A program made the position numbers and the translations under genes. A stretch of 64,000 nucleotides of DNA, taken from NCBI GenBank assembly GCA_963850205.1, contig CAWKKJ010000022.1, positions 35,466 through 99,465 on the forward strand. Reading direction: 5' to 3'. This stretch comes from JACVRW01 sp963850205. Its GTDB lineage: Bacteria; Actinomycetota; Thermoleophilia; Solirubrobacterales; Thermoleophilaceae. The notes below the pieces were generated by a model. That model did no database searches. It was not told the origin of the DNA and worked only from the letters and a program-made list of their open reading frames with translations. This document shows positions 1 through 9,000 of the stretch, piece after piece (position 1 is the stretch's first letter; every line of letters starts with the position of its first letter).

Positions 1-392
1 TGCAGCTGCCAGTGGACGATGTGAGGGTCGGGAAAGTCGTCGCGCAGGAAGCCAAAACCGGGAGCCTGGAGGGTGTATCCCCACGAGTCCCAAGGATCCG
101 GCTCGATCTCGAGGAGCTCGGCCTCGAGCAGGTCCCCGGGCTCCGCGCCCTTGACGAACACCGGACCGGTGAGCGGGTGCACCGGGCCAAGGTCCGCGCC
201 GGCCACGTCCTGCGCGGACGATCCCGGATGAATCTGGCCGTCGAAGGCGTCGCGCGTCTCGTAGACCACCGTCTCCCCGGGCTCGACCTCCAGCACAGGC
301 TCGATGGCCTCGTGCCAGCGGTTGTGCCCGGTCTCCGGCTGGTCGGCCAGGGCCTGCGACGGGTCGATCGCGATGACGTGCTCGGTGGGCAT
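1..392 (-). CDS. Acetamidase/formamidase family protein, N-terminal part (cut by window edge)
   Basis: The frame opens with ATG at 392 and stays open for 130 codons to the window edge, so only the N-terminal third or so is visible. Short motifs such as HNRWHEAIEP, a GDLLEAELLEIEP stretch and PGFGFLRDDFPDP match the FmdA/AmdA family. These cytosolic enzymes hydrolyse formamide or acetamide to ammonia and the acid. The acidic residues and early His (GHNRWHEAIEP) are typical of the family's first beta-sandwich. It is transcribed out of the window, away from the repeat-bearing gap at 393-606. Substrate cannot be deduced from this fragment. Confidence 0.8.
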   Translation of the reverse strand, partial: MPTEHVIAIDPSQALADQPETGHNRWHEAIEPVLEVEPGETVVYETRDAFDGQIHPGSSAQDVAGADLGPVHPLTGPVFVKGAEPGDLLEAELLEIEPDPWDSWGYTLQAPGFGFLRDDFPDPHIVHWQL

Positions 393-449
393 CGGGGGAC
401 CCTACCCCGCCCCGCCCCGCCCGGATGGGGCGGCTACTACACCCGGCCT

Positions 450-550
450 AACGTCATGCAGAACCTGACGCCACCACAGTGCATGAGGTTCGGCGCGTTG
501 TGCAGCAACAACCTCATGCGGAACGCCTGGCACTTCGCTGGCATGAGGTT
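450..550. repeat. Cluster of short inverted and direct repeats (GCATGAGGTT)
   Basis: The 10-mer GCATGAGGTT occurs at 481-490 and 541-550, and its reverse complement at 510-519. A diverged copy lies at 450-464 (13 of 15 bases match 510-524). The copies are spaced about 20-30 bases apart in a 214-base gap between two minus-strand genes. The arrangement can fold into alternative hairpins. It could be a multi-site operator, a small interspersed repeat or a degraded element; nothing here decides between these. Confidence 0.5.
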
Positions 551-606
551 TTGGTCGCGCTCGGGCCTCCACGCCGGCGAAACCGCCAAACTCGAGGACG
601 GGTGTA

Positions 607-1434
607 CTAACTCTGCAGGCAGGTCGCGTGGGCGACGAACCTGGCCGGGTTGGCCGCTCCGCCACCGCCGTCGAAGGCGCCCTGCACGATCGCCGCGTCC
701 CGCACCCCGCCTTCATTGCCGCGGACGATCTCGACGTCCGAGGTCATCCGCTCGGCGTGCTCGTTGGTGTCGGTCCAGTCGATCGACACGCCGAGCAGGT
801 CCTCGTCGGCGAAGAGGCACTCCACGCGAGCGGTGCCGGTGCCGTAGGCCCCGTCGTGCTCGACGCCGTCCTCGACCTCCACCTCGTCCGACTCGTGCTC
901 GTGGACCTCGTCGAGCTCGTTGGCACCGACGCCGTCCACGACGAGCGCGTCCTTGCCGACGCTGTCGGTTCCGATCTCCGAGCCGCCCACGGCGTTCGCG
1001 GCGATCTCGGGCGCGCCCACGGCGTCGAGCCGGATCTCGGGGCCGGCCACGCCGTCGGTGGCGATCTCCGACCCGCCGACCGCGTCCGGCTTGATCTCGG
1101 GGCTGCCCACGCCATCGGCGGCGATCTCGGGCTGGCGCACCGCGTCCAGGGCGATCTCCGGGCTGGCGACGCCGTCGGTGGCGATCTCCGAGCGGCCGGC
1201 CGAGTTCCGGTCCAGATCGATCGCCGCAAGCCCGCCGCCGCTCCTGTCGTCATCGCGCACGTCGGCCGAGCGGACGCCGTTGGTGTCGGAGATGTCCTTC
1301 GACCTCACCTCGCCGTTGACGATGTCGTCGCTGAACACCGTGCCGGTGGCCGGAAGCGCCACGGCGGTGCCGCTGAGGGCGACGAAGAGGGCCAGATAAC
1401 CGACGATGTTCGAGCGCAGGTGATTTCGGACCAT
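607..1434 (-). CDS. Secreted decapeptide-repeat protein
   Basis: A 275-residue protein starting at ATG 1434 (MVRNHLRSNIVGYLALFVALSG), a position chosen because the hydrophobic signal sequence follows directly and GGAGG lies just upstream. An open frame extends further 5' but has no secretion signal. After the export signal, residues about 85-175 hold eight to nine tandem 10-residue units of the form S/P-E-I-x-x-D/N-A/G-V-G/A. The C-terminal 100 residues are a non-repetitive globular-looking domain with two cysteines. Acidic residues (VHEHESDEVEVED) separate the two parts. Regular decapeptides suggest a solenoid or fibrous surface protein. I do not recognise a named family; function is unknown. 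Confidence 0.7.
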   Translation of the reverse strand: MVRNHLRSNIVGYLALFVALSGTAVALPATGTVFSDDIVNGEVRSKDISDTNGVRSADVRDDDRSGGGLAAIDLDRNSAGRSEIATDGVASPEIALDAVRQPEIAADGVGSPEIKPDAVGGSEIATDGVAGPEIRLDAVGAPEIAANAVGGSEIGTDSVGKDALVVDGVGANELDEVHEHESDEVEVEDGVEHDGAYGTGTARVECLFADEDLLGVSIDWTDTNEHAERMTSDVEIVRGNEGGVRDAAIVQGAFDGGGGAANPARFVAHATCLQS

Positions 1435-1474
1435 GCCTCCAGTGGACGCCCCCGGGGCTGGAATTATTCGCGCG

Positions 1475-2719
1475 TCAGTCGTTGGCCTCCTCGAAGTAGT
1501 GCCGGTTCCGATAGCGAGCCACCCGCCTGCCGATGCGGGCGCCGTCCTCGTCGGCCAGCCGGAAGTGGATTCCCGACCAGACGCGAGCGTCAACCACTTC
1601 CTGGACCGCCTGGGAGAACCTTTTGAAGCTCCGCGTGGTCTTGGAGTTCACGCCCAGCGCGCTGAATCGAACCCGGTCGGTTCCGAAGAAGTCCGCCATC
1701 GTCTCGGCCATCGCGCTGCTGACGGCGGAGAGGCCGGAGGGCTGGTCGGGATAGGACGGGTTGGCGAGCAACGGGAGCCAGCCGGCGTCCGCCTCGGTGG
1801 CTGCGTTTCCATCGTGCTCGGCCTCGCGGATGGCCGTGATCGGCCGCCAGAACAGCCACCTGGCCTTGTCGTCCCAGGTAGCGATGAGGGAGTCGGCCCC
1901 GGTCAGGTACTGCATTGCGAACAGCCGGGACGTGTCGGCGATCCCGAGGCCGTAGCGATCCGTGAGATCACGGGCGACCCGCGTCCAGATCGCCGGACCC
2001 TCCGACCAGAACAGCGCCGCGTCGGTCTGGTCCGCGGACCTGGTAGCGCTCGTCAGCGAGCCGATCTCCTTGACCTCTTGGAACTCGCGCGCGTATCTGC
2101 GGCTGTCGAGGGCGTGCGGGCCGTCGGTACGGAACTGCGAGGCGCTCTCGAGCAGGAACGGCTCGACCTGCCCGACCCAAGCGTTCGGGTCGTTCCCAAA
2201 GGCCGGGGGCACAGGCCGCCATTGACCCGGCTCGGTGCCGACAGGGAAGCGGTACGGCCCGAAGCGGCCGTCGCCGGTACGGACGCCGATCATGGTGGCT
2301 GCGGCAATCTCGCCCGTGGCGATCCCACCGCTCTTTCGCCGGCCATCGGGGATCGCCGCCAGCGACGTCGCGTAGTGGGCGTCGAGCGTCGGCTGCTGCG
2401 TGGGGACGATGTTGAGGAGCACCCGGTACGCCGCGGTCGCCGCCGCCGCGTCCTTCGAGTACCAGCGTCGGGCCCGTGGACGGCTCAGATAGGGCTCATA
2501 GCGACGGTCGATCGCGTTCACCGCATCGAAGACCGCGCCGTGAACCATGGCCAGGTGGATCGTCGAGACCGTCGGGCCCTGACCAGCGGTCGTGATCAGC
2601 GCATTGGTGGCGTGAATGTTCCAGTCCGTCACCGTGTTGGCCCGGGCGGGCGCGGCGGCGGCAAGCAGTGCAACGGCGGCGAGCAGCAGAGCCGCGCCGC
2701 GCATGCGTGACGAAGACAT
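1475..2719 (-). CDS. Vanadium-dependent haloperoxidase-like (PAP2 superfamily) secreted protein, missing one catalytic His
   Basis: A 414-residue protein with a clear signal peptide (residues 1-27, ending ARA) and a good Shine-Dalgarno AGGAG before ATG 2719. The C-terminal third carries the vanadate/phosphate pocket of the vanadium haloperoxidase/PAP2 superfamily: K285-x6-R292-P293, then PSG at 327-329, then R379-x5-H385. In active enzymes the PSG is followed by the acid-base histidine; here it is PSGL with leucine at 330. The other pocket residues are intact. It may bind vanadate or phosphate without normal peroxidase chemistry, or be a diverged phosphatase. It is likely exported and monocistronic, divergent from the STAS gene. 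Confidence 0.8.
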   Translation of the reverse strand: MSSSRMRGAALLLAAVALLAAAAPARANTVTDWNIHATNALITTAGQGPTVSTIHLAMVHGAVFDAVNAIDRRYEPYLSRPRARRWYSKDAAAATAAYRVLLNIVPTQQPTLDAHYATSLAAIPDGRRKSGGIATGEIAAATMIGVRTGDGRFGPYRFPVGTEPGQWRPVPPAFGNDPNAWVGQVEPFLLESASQFRTDGPHALDSRRYAREFQEVKEIGSLTSATRSADQTDAALFWSEGPAIWTRVARDLTDRYGLGIADTSRLFAMQYLTGADSLIATWDDKARWLFWRPITAIREAEHDGNAATEADAGWLPLLANPSYPDQPSGLSAVSSAMAETMADFFGTDRVRFSALGVNSKTTRSFKRFSQAVQEVVDARVWSGIHFRLADEDGARIGRRVARYRNRHYFEEAND

Positions 2720-2862
2720 GGGTTTCTCCTTCCGGTGGGCGCTAGGGAGAAAGCGAGAGGGTGTTCACTACCACCTCCTGATGCCCGACAGGGCAGAAAC
2801 CGAGGGCCAGTAGAACGACTATCTACCTCTTGCTTCCGGCTGTCAAATAGCATCGGCGGCCG

Positions 2863-3255
2863 ATGATCGAGCGGATTCAGGCGATGCCGGCGGGCACCCT
2901 CGGCTTCCGCGTCTCGGGGCGGATCCAGCGCGCCGACTACACCGACGTGCTCGAGCCCGCGCTCAGGGATGCGGTCGACCAGGGAGCGGAGCTCCGCAGC
3001 CTCTATGTGATCGACCGGCTGGAGAGGATGGACCCGGGCGCGCTGTGGGAGGACGCCAAGACCGGCGTGGACGTGACCATCGCCCGTCGCGCCGCCTGGC
3101 GGCGCACCGCGATCCTCACCGACCAGGGCTGGCTGGCCGACGCCGCCCGGCTCTTCGGCTGGATGGTGCCCGGCGAGTTCAGGGTCTTCCCGCTGGCCGA
3201 GCTCGACCAGGCCAAGGCCTGGGTGGCGGCGAAGGGCCTCACAGCGGCTCCGTGA
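2863..3255 (+). CDS. STAS/SEC14 (SpoIIAA-like) domain protein
   Basis: A 130-residue single-domain cytosolic protein with the SpoIIAA-like pattern: an N-terminal strand (LGFRVSGRIQRADYTDVL), a helix, a central strand SLYVIDRLERM, and an ILTDQGWL/ FGWMVPGEFRVFP segment typical of the STAS/SEC14 family. Members of this family bind small or hydrophobic ligands, but no enzymatic reaction is assigned. ATG 2863 is the first start after the 143-base divergent gap shared with the haloperoxidase-like gene. Its 3' end overlaps the convergent TetR gene by 17 bases. Confidence 0.8.
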   Translation: MIERIQAMPAGTLGFRVSGRIQRADYTDVLEPALRDAVDQGAELRSLYVIDRLERMDPGALWEDAKTGVDVTIARRAAWRRTAILTDQGWLADAARLFGWMVPGEFRVFPLAELDQAKAWVAAKGLTAAP

Positions 3256-3844
3256 GGTAGTGCTGCAGCACGGGGGCGATCGTCTCCGCCACCGTGTCCG
3301 CGTCCTGTGAGGCCAGCGGCTCGATCCCGACGACGTATCGCGCCATCACCAGCCCCACGATCTGCGATCCCATCAGGGACGCGCGCAGGGGAGCGGCGTC
3401 GTCGGCGAGATGCTCGGCTATCTCTCCCACCAGCTCGCGGCTGACCAGCTCTCGGACCAGACGGGCCGCCTCCGGCTCGGACGCCGCGGCGCGCACCAGA
3501 CCGGTGATGCGCTCCCGGCCGGCCTCGGACTCGAGCACCCCGAGGAAGAACCGGGCGAGCCTCAGGCCCGCGGCGCTGGTGTCGCCGGCCAGCAGGCGCG
3601 GAAGGACCTCGGCCGGGTCGAAGGGCAGCTCGACCACGGTCACGAACAGCTGTTGCTTGGTGCCGTAGAAGTGAGAGACGAGGGTCGGGTCGACGCCGGC
3701 CTCCTGGGCGATGCTGCGCAGCGACGTGCGGTCGTAGCCGCGCTCCGAGAACTGGCGGCGCGCCGCCTCGAGGATCAGCGTCCGGGTGCCGCTGTCGCCC
3801 GCCCGGCGACCCGAGCGGCGGGCCGGGTTCGCCCGAGCGCTCAC
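3239..3844 (-). CDS. TetR/AcrR family transcriptional regulator
   Basis: A 201-residue repressor. Residues about 18-65 form the TetR helix-turn-helix domain (RTLILEAARRQFSERGYDRTS, then IAQEAGVDPTLVSHFYGTK), and the rest is the helical ligand-binding domain. It is divergent from the MFS exporter, only 38 bases apart. A 28-base palindrome (3879-3906) lies at the exporter's start. The simplest reading is that this protein represses the exporter, and perhaps itself, until a drug or metabolite binds. The effector cannot be inferred from sequence. Confidence 0.92.
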   Translation of the reverse strand: MSARANPARRSGRRAGDSGTRTLILEAARRQFSERGYDRTSLRSIAQEAGVDPTLVSHFYGTKQQLFVTVVELPFDPAEVLPRLLAGDTSAAGLRLARFFLGVLESEAGRERITGLVRAAASEPEAARLVRELVSRELVGEIAEHLADDAAPLRASLMGSQIVGLVMARYVVGIEPLASQDADTVAETIAPVLQHYLTEPL

Positions 3845-3878
3845 CCGCCACCTCGACAGGCTGAGAGCCGTCCTAATT

Positions 3879-3906
3879 CAGTATGTGTAGAATTCTGCAC
3901 GTCTTG
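3879..3906. promoter_or_regulatory. Candidate TetR operator palindrome
   Basis: A dyad centred between 3892 and 3893 with core GTGTAGAATTCTGCAC (3885-3900; 7 of 8 pairs complementary). Extended to 28 bases, 10 of 14 pairs match. It lies in the short gap of the divergent tetR-MFS pair, the usual place for a TetR-family operator. It also covers the ATG at 3883 of the exporter. This implies either a leaderless transcript or a start a few codons downstream. No footprint evidence is available. Confidence 0.6.
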
Positions 3907-5481
3907 AAATCTATCGCGGAGCGCCGACCGATCGCACAGCAACCACCCCCACTCTCTCCCCGCCGTCGCCGACTGGTCCTCGGGGTGGTCGCGCTGGCCC
4001 TCATGATGGTGGTCTCGGCGGTCAGCGGCCTGAACGTCGCCCTGCCGGACCTGGCGCGCGACACCGGCGCCTCGCAGAGCGAGCTGCAATGGATCGTCGA
4101 CGCCTACACGATGGTCTTCGCCGGGCTCCTGCTGGTGGCGGGCGCCGTCGGTGACCGCTTCGGCCGCAAGGGCATCCTGCTCGCCGGTCTCGTGGTGTTC
4201 GGCGTGGCCGCCGCCGCGGCGATCTTCGTCGACGAGCCGAGAACGCTGATCGGGCTGCGGGCGGCGATGGGCGTCGGGGCCGCGCTGGTGATGCCGACCA
4301 CGCTGTCGATCATCACCACGTCCTTCCCACCGGAGGAGCGCGCCCAGGCGGTGGGGGTCTGGGTGGGCGTGGTGGGAGCCGGGGCGGTGATCGGGCTGCT
4401 GGGCTCGGGCCTGTTGCTCGAGTTCTTCGACTGGAGCTCCTTCTTCGGCCTCAACGTCGTCCTTGCGCTGCTCGGGGCGATCGGCACCGTCGCGGTCATC
4501 CCCTCCTCGCGCGACCCCCACTCGCCGCGTCTCGACGTCCCGGGCGGCCTGCTGTCGCTGGTCGCGGTCACCGGTCTCGTGTTCGGCATCATCGAGGGCC
4601 CGGAGCGGGGCTGGGGCGATCCGCTCGTGTTGACCGGTCTGATCGGCGGTGGCCTGGCGGTCGTCGCATTCGTCCTCTGGGAGCTGCGCGCGCCCCAGCC
4701 GCTGCTCGACCCGCGCCTGTTCCGGCTGCGGGGCTTCAGCACCGGGTCGCTGTCGCTCACGGTTCAGTTCTTCGCGGCCTTCGGCTTCTTCTTCATCGTC
4801 CTCCAGTACCTCCAGTTCGTGGCCGGCCTGTCGCCGCTCGAGGCGGCGCTGGCGATGCTGCCGCTGCCCGTGGTGCTCATCCCGCTCGCACGGAGAGCGC
4901 CGCTGATCGCCGAGCGCGTGGGGATCAACCGCACCGGAGCGGTCGGGCTGGCGCTGATCGCGGCAGGGCTGATCGTTCTCTCGTTCATCGGGGTGGACCT
5001 CAGCTACTGGCACTTCGTAATCGGCCTGGTCCTCTTCGCCGCCGGTATGGCGCTGTCCGGAACCCCGGCCACCACCGCGATCGTCTCCTCGCTCCCGCCG
5101 GCCAAGCAGGGCGTGGCCTCGGCGGTGAACGACGTCTCCCGCGAGTTCGGCAGCGCCATCGGCATCGCGCTCCTCGGCAGCGTGCTCAACGAGAGCTACC
5201 GGTCCGCCATCGAGGAGTCGACGGCCGGGCTCCCGGCGAGCGTCGCCGCCCGCGCGGAGGAGTCGATCGCAGCGGTCCAGCAGGCGCCGCTCGAGCGCTT
5301 CGGCGCCGCCGGCGCGCGGCTCGCGACCGAGGCCCAGCAGGCGTTCGTGGACGCCACCGGCAGCGCTCTGCTGGTGGCGGCGGGCGTTCTGCTCGTGACC
5401 GCGTTCTTCGTCGGCCTGCGGGCTCCACGAAGGGGAGAGCAGGCGGGCCCCGCCGTCGAGCGGGCGCAGGCCGTGCGTTAG
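3883..5481 (+). CDS. MFS exporter, DHA2 (14-TM drug:H+ antiporter) type
   Basis: A 532-residue membrane protein with a charged N-terminus (residues 1-30) and then repeated hydrophobic helices of the 14-TM DHA2 family. Motif A is GDRFGRKGILLAG near residue 90, and the substrate-translocation signature LNVALPDLARDTGAS...LQWIVDAYTM opens TM1-TM2. The family exports drugs or lipophilic compounds by proton antiport. ATG 3883 lies inside the candidate operator; a TTG at 3904 is an in-frame alternative that would leave all helices intact. It overlaps the convergent GFA gene by 4 bases at its end. Regulation by the divergent TetR is inferred. Confidence 0.9.
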   Translation: MCRILHVLKSIAERRPIAQQPPPLSPRRRRLVLGVVALALMMVVSAVSGLNVALPDLARDTGASQSELQWIVDAYTMVFAGLLLVAGAVGDRFGRKGILLAGLVVFGVAAAAAIFVDEPRTLIGLRAAMGVGAALVMPTTLSIITTSFPPEERAQAVGVWVGVVGAGAVIGLLGSGLLLEFFDWSSFFGLNVVLALLGAIGTVAVIPSSRDPHSPRLDVPGGLLSLVAVTGLVFGIIEGPERGWGDPLVLTGLIGGGLAVVAFVLWELRAPQPLLDPRLFRLRGFSTGSLSLTVQFFAAFGFFFIVLQYLQFVAGLSPLEAALAMLPLPVVLIPLARRAPLIAERVGINRTGAVGLALIAAGLIVLSFIGVDLSYWHFVIGLVLFAAGMALSGTPATTAIVSSLPPAKQGVASAVNDVSREFGSAIGIALLGSVLNESYRSAIEESTAGLPASVAARAEESIAAVQQAPLERFGAAGARLATEAQQAFVDATGSALLVAAGVLLVTAFFVGLRAPRRGEQAGPAVERAQAVR

Positions 5482-5900
5482 CGCGGCCGGCTGCCCGGGT
5501 GGCGCTCGAGGCCGTCGTCGGGCACCGGTTCCCAGACGGCGGCGCTGGCCACGTGCGCGCGCCAGCTCGGGCGCACCCCGGGATCGCCGTCGAAGGCGGG
5601 AAGGCGGACGCTCATCTGGGTGGGGTCGCCGGGGTCACGGCTGAACAGGTGCGCCCCGCAGTTGCGGCAGAAGCACTTCTCGAAGCCGCCCTCGGGATGG
5701 CGCCAGGCCTGCACCAGCTCCTCGCCCTGGACGAGCCGGAAGGTGCGCCCGTCGATCCGGGCCTGCACGGACGAGCCCGACCCGGCACGGCGCTGGCAGC
5801 GGGTGCAGTGGCAGTAGCCGGCAGCGGTGGCCGGCTCGCTGAGCTCGAAGCGCACGCCTCCGCAGAGGCAGCCGCCGGTGACTGAGGGTTCGTCGGTCAC
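5478..5900 (-). CDS. GFA-type (glutathione-dependent formaldehyde-activating enzyme-like) zinc protein
   Basis: A 140-residue protein beginning with GTG at 5900 (VTDEPSVTGGCLCGG). The open frame runs upstream to 6014, but that part lacks family sequence and would overlap the next gene's start. The zinc ligands are all present: CLCGG near residue 11, CHCTRCQ near 31 and CFCRNCG near 77. The GFA fold binds zinc; few members truly act on glutathione-formaldehyde adducts, so the substrate is open. It is cytosolic, without a signal, and divergent from the giant secreted gene. Confidence 0.85.
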   Translation of the reverse strand: MTDEPSVTGGCLCGGVRFELSEPATAAGYCHCTRCQRRAGSGSSVQARIDGRTFRLVQGEELVQAWRHPEGGFEKCFCRNCGAHLFSRDPGDPTQMSVRLPAFDGDPGVRPSWRAHVASAAVWEPVPDDGLERHPGSRPR

Positions 5901-6008
5901 AGCGGGATTTTCGCAGCCCCCAAGCGCAGGCCCAAGAACGAATGAGCGGCGGCAGTTCTCACGAAACCCCCCCGTTGGTCGCGGTATCGACAGGGGAGCG
6001 CAGAGCTG

Positions 6009-9000
6009 ATGCATTTCAGGGTGAGACGGCCGCTGGCCGCGATGATGCTTGTGACGGCCACGATTGCGGTGCTTGCTGCCGCCGGGCCCGCCAGCGCGGC
6101 CATCACCCCAAGCCGAGACGCCGGCCTCATCGCCGGCGCCATCGGAGATCAGCTCGCGCCGGGAGTGATCAGTGGCGCCAGCTTTGCCGTCATCCCCCCG
6201 GCGCCCGGGCAGGTCACCCAGTGCACCGACGGCGAGGACAACGACGACGACGGGAAGATCGACACCGGCGCCGGCGGGGACCCCGGGTGTCCGACCGCGT
6301 CGGACAACCTGGAGCAGGAGGACGCGCCACCGGACTGCTCGGATGAAGTGGACAACGACGGCGACGGAAAGACCGACTTTGCCGGGAACGATGCCGGGTG
6401 TGAGGACGCCGGCGATCTCAGCGAGGAGTCGGAGGGCGCGTCCCTGGTCCCGGAATGCTCTGACGGGCAGGACAACGACTTCGACGGCAAGACCGACTTC
6501 GGAGCAGCCGCCGATCCCGGGTGCGCCGGCCTCTCGGACAACCGGGAGGAGGACGATCGCAAGCCGCAGTGCTCCGACGAACTCGACAACGACTTCGACG
6601 GCAAGACCGACTTTGTCGAAGCCGATCCCGGCTGCGACACGGCTCTGGACGACGAGGAGGATGATCTCTCCCCCAATCCTGAGCCCGAATGCTCGGACGG
6701 GTTCGACAACGACTTCGACGGCAAGACCGACTCGCCGGACGATGCGGGCTGCTCGGGCCTGGCAGATATCGAAGAGTCGTCCGAAGGTGAGCCGCTGCCC
6801 TCCGCGCCGGAGTGCAGCGACCTGAGCGACAACGATTTCGACGACAAGACCGACCTCGCCGATCCCGGCTGCTCGAACAGCTCCGATAATCAGGAGCTCG
6901 ACGACGCCGGACCACAGTGCTCGGACGGCACCGACAACGACGGCGACAGCGATACCGATCTGGGTGACCCCGGCTGCGCCGGATCCGATGACAACGACGA
7001 GGGGTCCGACGGGCTGCCGCCGGGCGAGGATCCGAACCCGACGGCCATCGTCAACTCACCACTCGCCGGCCTGCCCTTCAGCGGCACGACCTGGGGCCTA
7101 CTGAGCTCGGGCAAGAGCACTTTCGCGGACGACCCCAACACCGGAGGCAGCACCGGTCAGGGCAACGGCGGAGGCGGCGGCACCCACGGGCCCAGCTTCT
7201 ACGACATGGTGACGTTGAAGGTCGACCTGCAGGTGCCGGCCAGCGCCAACTGCCTGTCAGTCGACTTCCGCTTCCTCTCGGAGGAGTACCCGGAGTACGT
7301 CGGAAGCTCCGTCAACGACGCTTTCATCGCCGAGCTGGACGTTTCCGACTTCTCGGCCGACGCCAGCCAGAGCAACAAGGTCATCGCGCCACGGAATTTC
7401 GCCTTCGACGGACAGGGCAACCCGATCAGCATCAACACCACCGGGGCCAGCGAGATGTCCGAGACAGAGGCCGCCGGCACGACCTACGACGGCGCCACCC
7501 CGCCGCTGCGGGCGTACACCCCGATCACAGCAGGAGCCCATTCGCTCTACCTGTCGATCTTCGACCAGGGCGATCCCATCTACGACTCGGCCGTCTTCCT
7601 GGACAACCTCGTGGTCTTCAGCGCGCCCGCGGGTGGCTGCCGCACCGGTGCGACCCCGGATCTGACGCCGCCGGACACGACCATCACGGCCGGGCCGACC
7701 GGCACGACCGGCGACGACACCCCGACCTTCGAGTTCACCTCGACCGAGGCCGGATCGATCTTCGAGTGCAAGGTCGACGCCGGCGAGTGGACGTCGTGCT
7801 CGTCGCCGGAGACCACCGCCGCGCTGGCGCCCGGCAGCCACACCTTCCAGGTGAGGGCGATCGACCCCGCGGGGAACGTGGACCCGAGCCCGGCGAGCCG
7901 CAGCTTCACCGTCGAGGCGCAGGACACGACCCCGCCGGATACCGCTATCACGAGCGGACCGAGCGGGCCCACCAACGACAGCACTCCCACGTTCGAGTTC
8001 AACGCGCCGGGTGAGCCGGGAGCGACGTTCGAGTGCAACCTGGACAACGCGGGCTGGAGCGCCTGCACCTCGCCGCGGACCACGACCACGCTGGCCGACG
8101 GAGCGCACACCTTCCAGGTGCGCGCCAAGGACGCCGCCGGCAACGTCGACCCGACCCCGGCCAGCCGCAGCTTCACCGTCGACACCGCGGCGCCGGACAC
8201 GAACATCACCAGCGGACCGTCCGGGCCCACCAACGACAGCACCCCGACGTTCGGGTTCAGCCTCGACCCAGGCCGGCTCGACTTCGAGTGCAGGGTCGAC
8301 GGCGGCGCTGGGCGAGCTGCACGTCGCCGCATACCACCGCCACGCTCAGCATCGGCGGCCACACCTTCGAGGTGCGGGCGACCGACGCGGCCGGGAACGT
8401 CGATCCCGACCCCGGCCAGCCGCACTTTCACGTGTCAGACACCCGACACGCACGCCGCCGGACGACCGCCATCACCAGCGGGCCCGTCACGGACCACACG
8501 AACGACAGCACCCCGACCTTCGAGTTCACCGCCACGGAGGCCGGCTCGACCTTCGAATGCCGGATCGACGGGGGCGCCTGGGCGGCGTGCACCTCGCCGC
8601 GCACGCTCGCGGCGCTCCCCGACGGCGCACACAGCTTCGAGGTGCGGGCCACGGACGGGGCCGGGAACATCGATCAGAGCCCCGCCGAGCCGCAGCTTCA
8701 GCGTCGACACCGCCGGCCCGGACACCAGCATCACCTCCGGCCCGACCGGACCCACGAACGACAACACGCCGACCTTCGGGTTCAGCTCGCCCGAGACGGG
8801 CGCGAGCTTCGAGTGCAGCGTCGACGGCGGTAGCTGGAATGCCTGCACCTCGCCGAGCACCCTCGCCGCGCTCAGCGACGGGGCGCATACCTTCGCCGTG
8901 CGGGCTAAGGACGCGCTCGGCAACGTCGACGCCAGCCCCGCGAGCCGCAGCTTCAGCGTGGACACCGCGGCCCCGGACACGAGCATCACCTCCGGGCCGG

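Noticed and set aside
12..1094. A 360-codon plus-strand open frame across the first kilobase
   Set aside because: It is arginine/proline-rich and crosses two minus-strand genes with recognisable features and the repeat cluster.
910..1200. Regular 30-base repeats, considered as a CRISPR array
   Set aside because: Units are contiguous without unique spacers and encode a decapeptide in frame; they are protein repeats.
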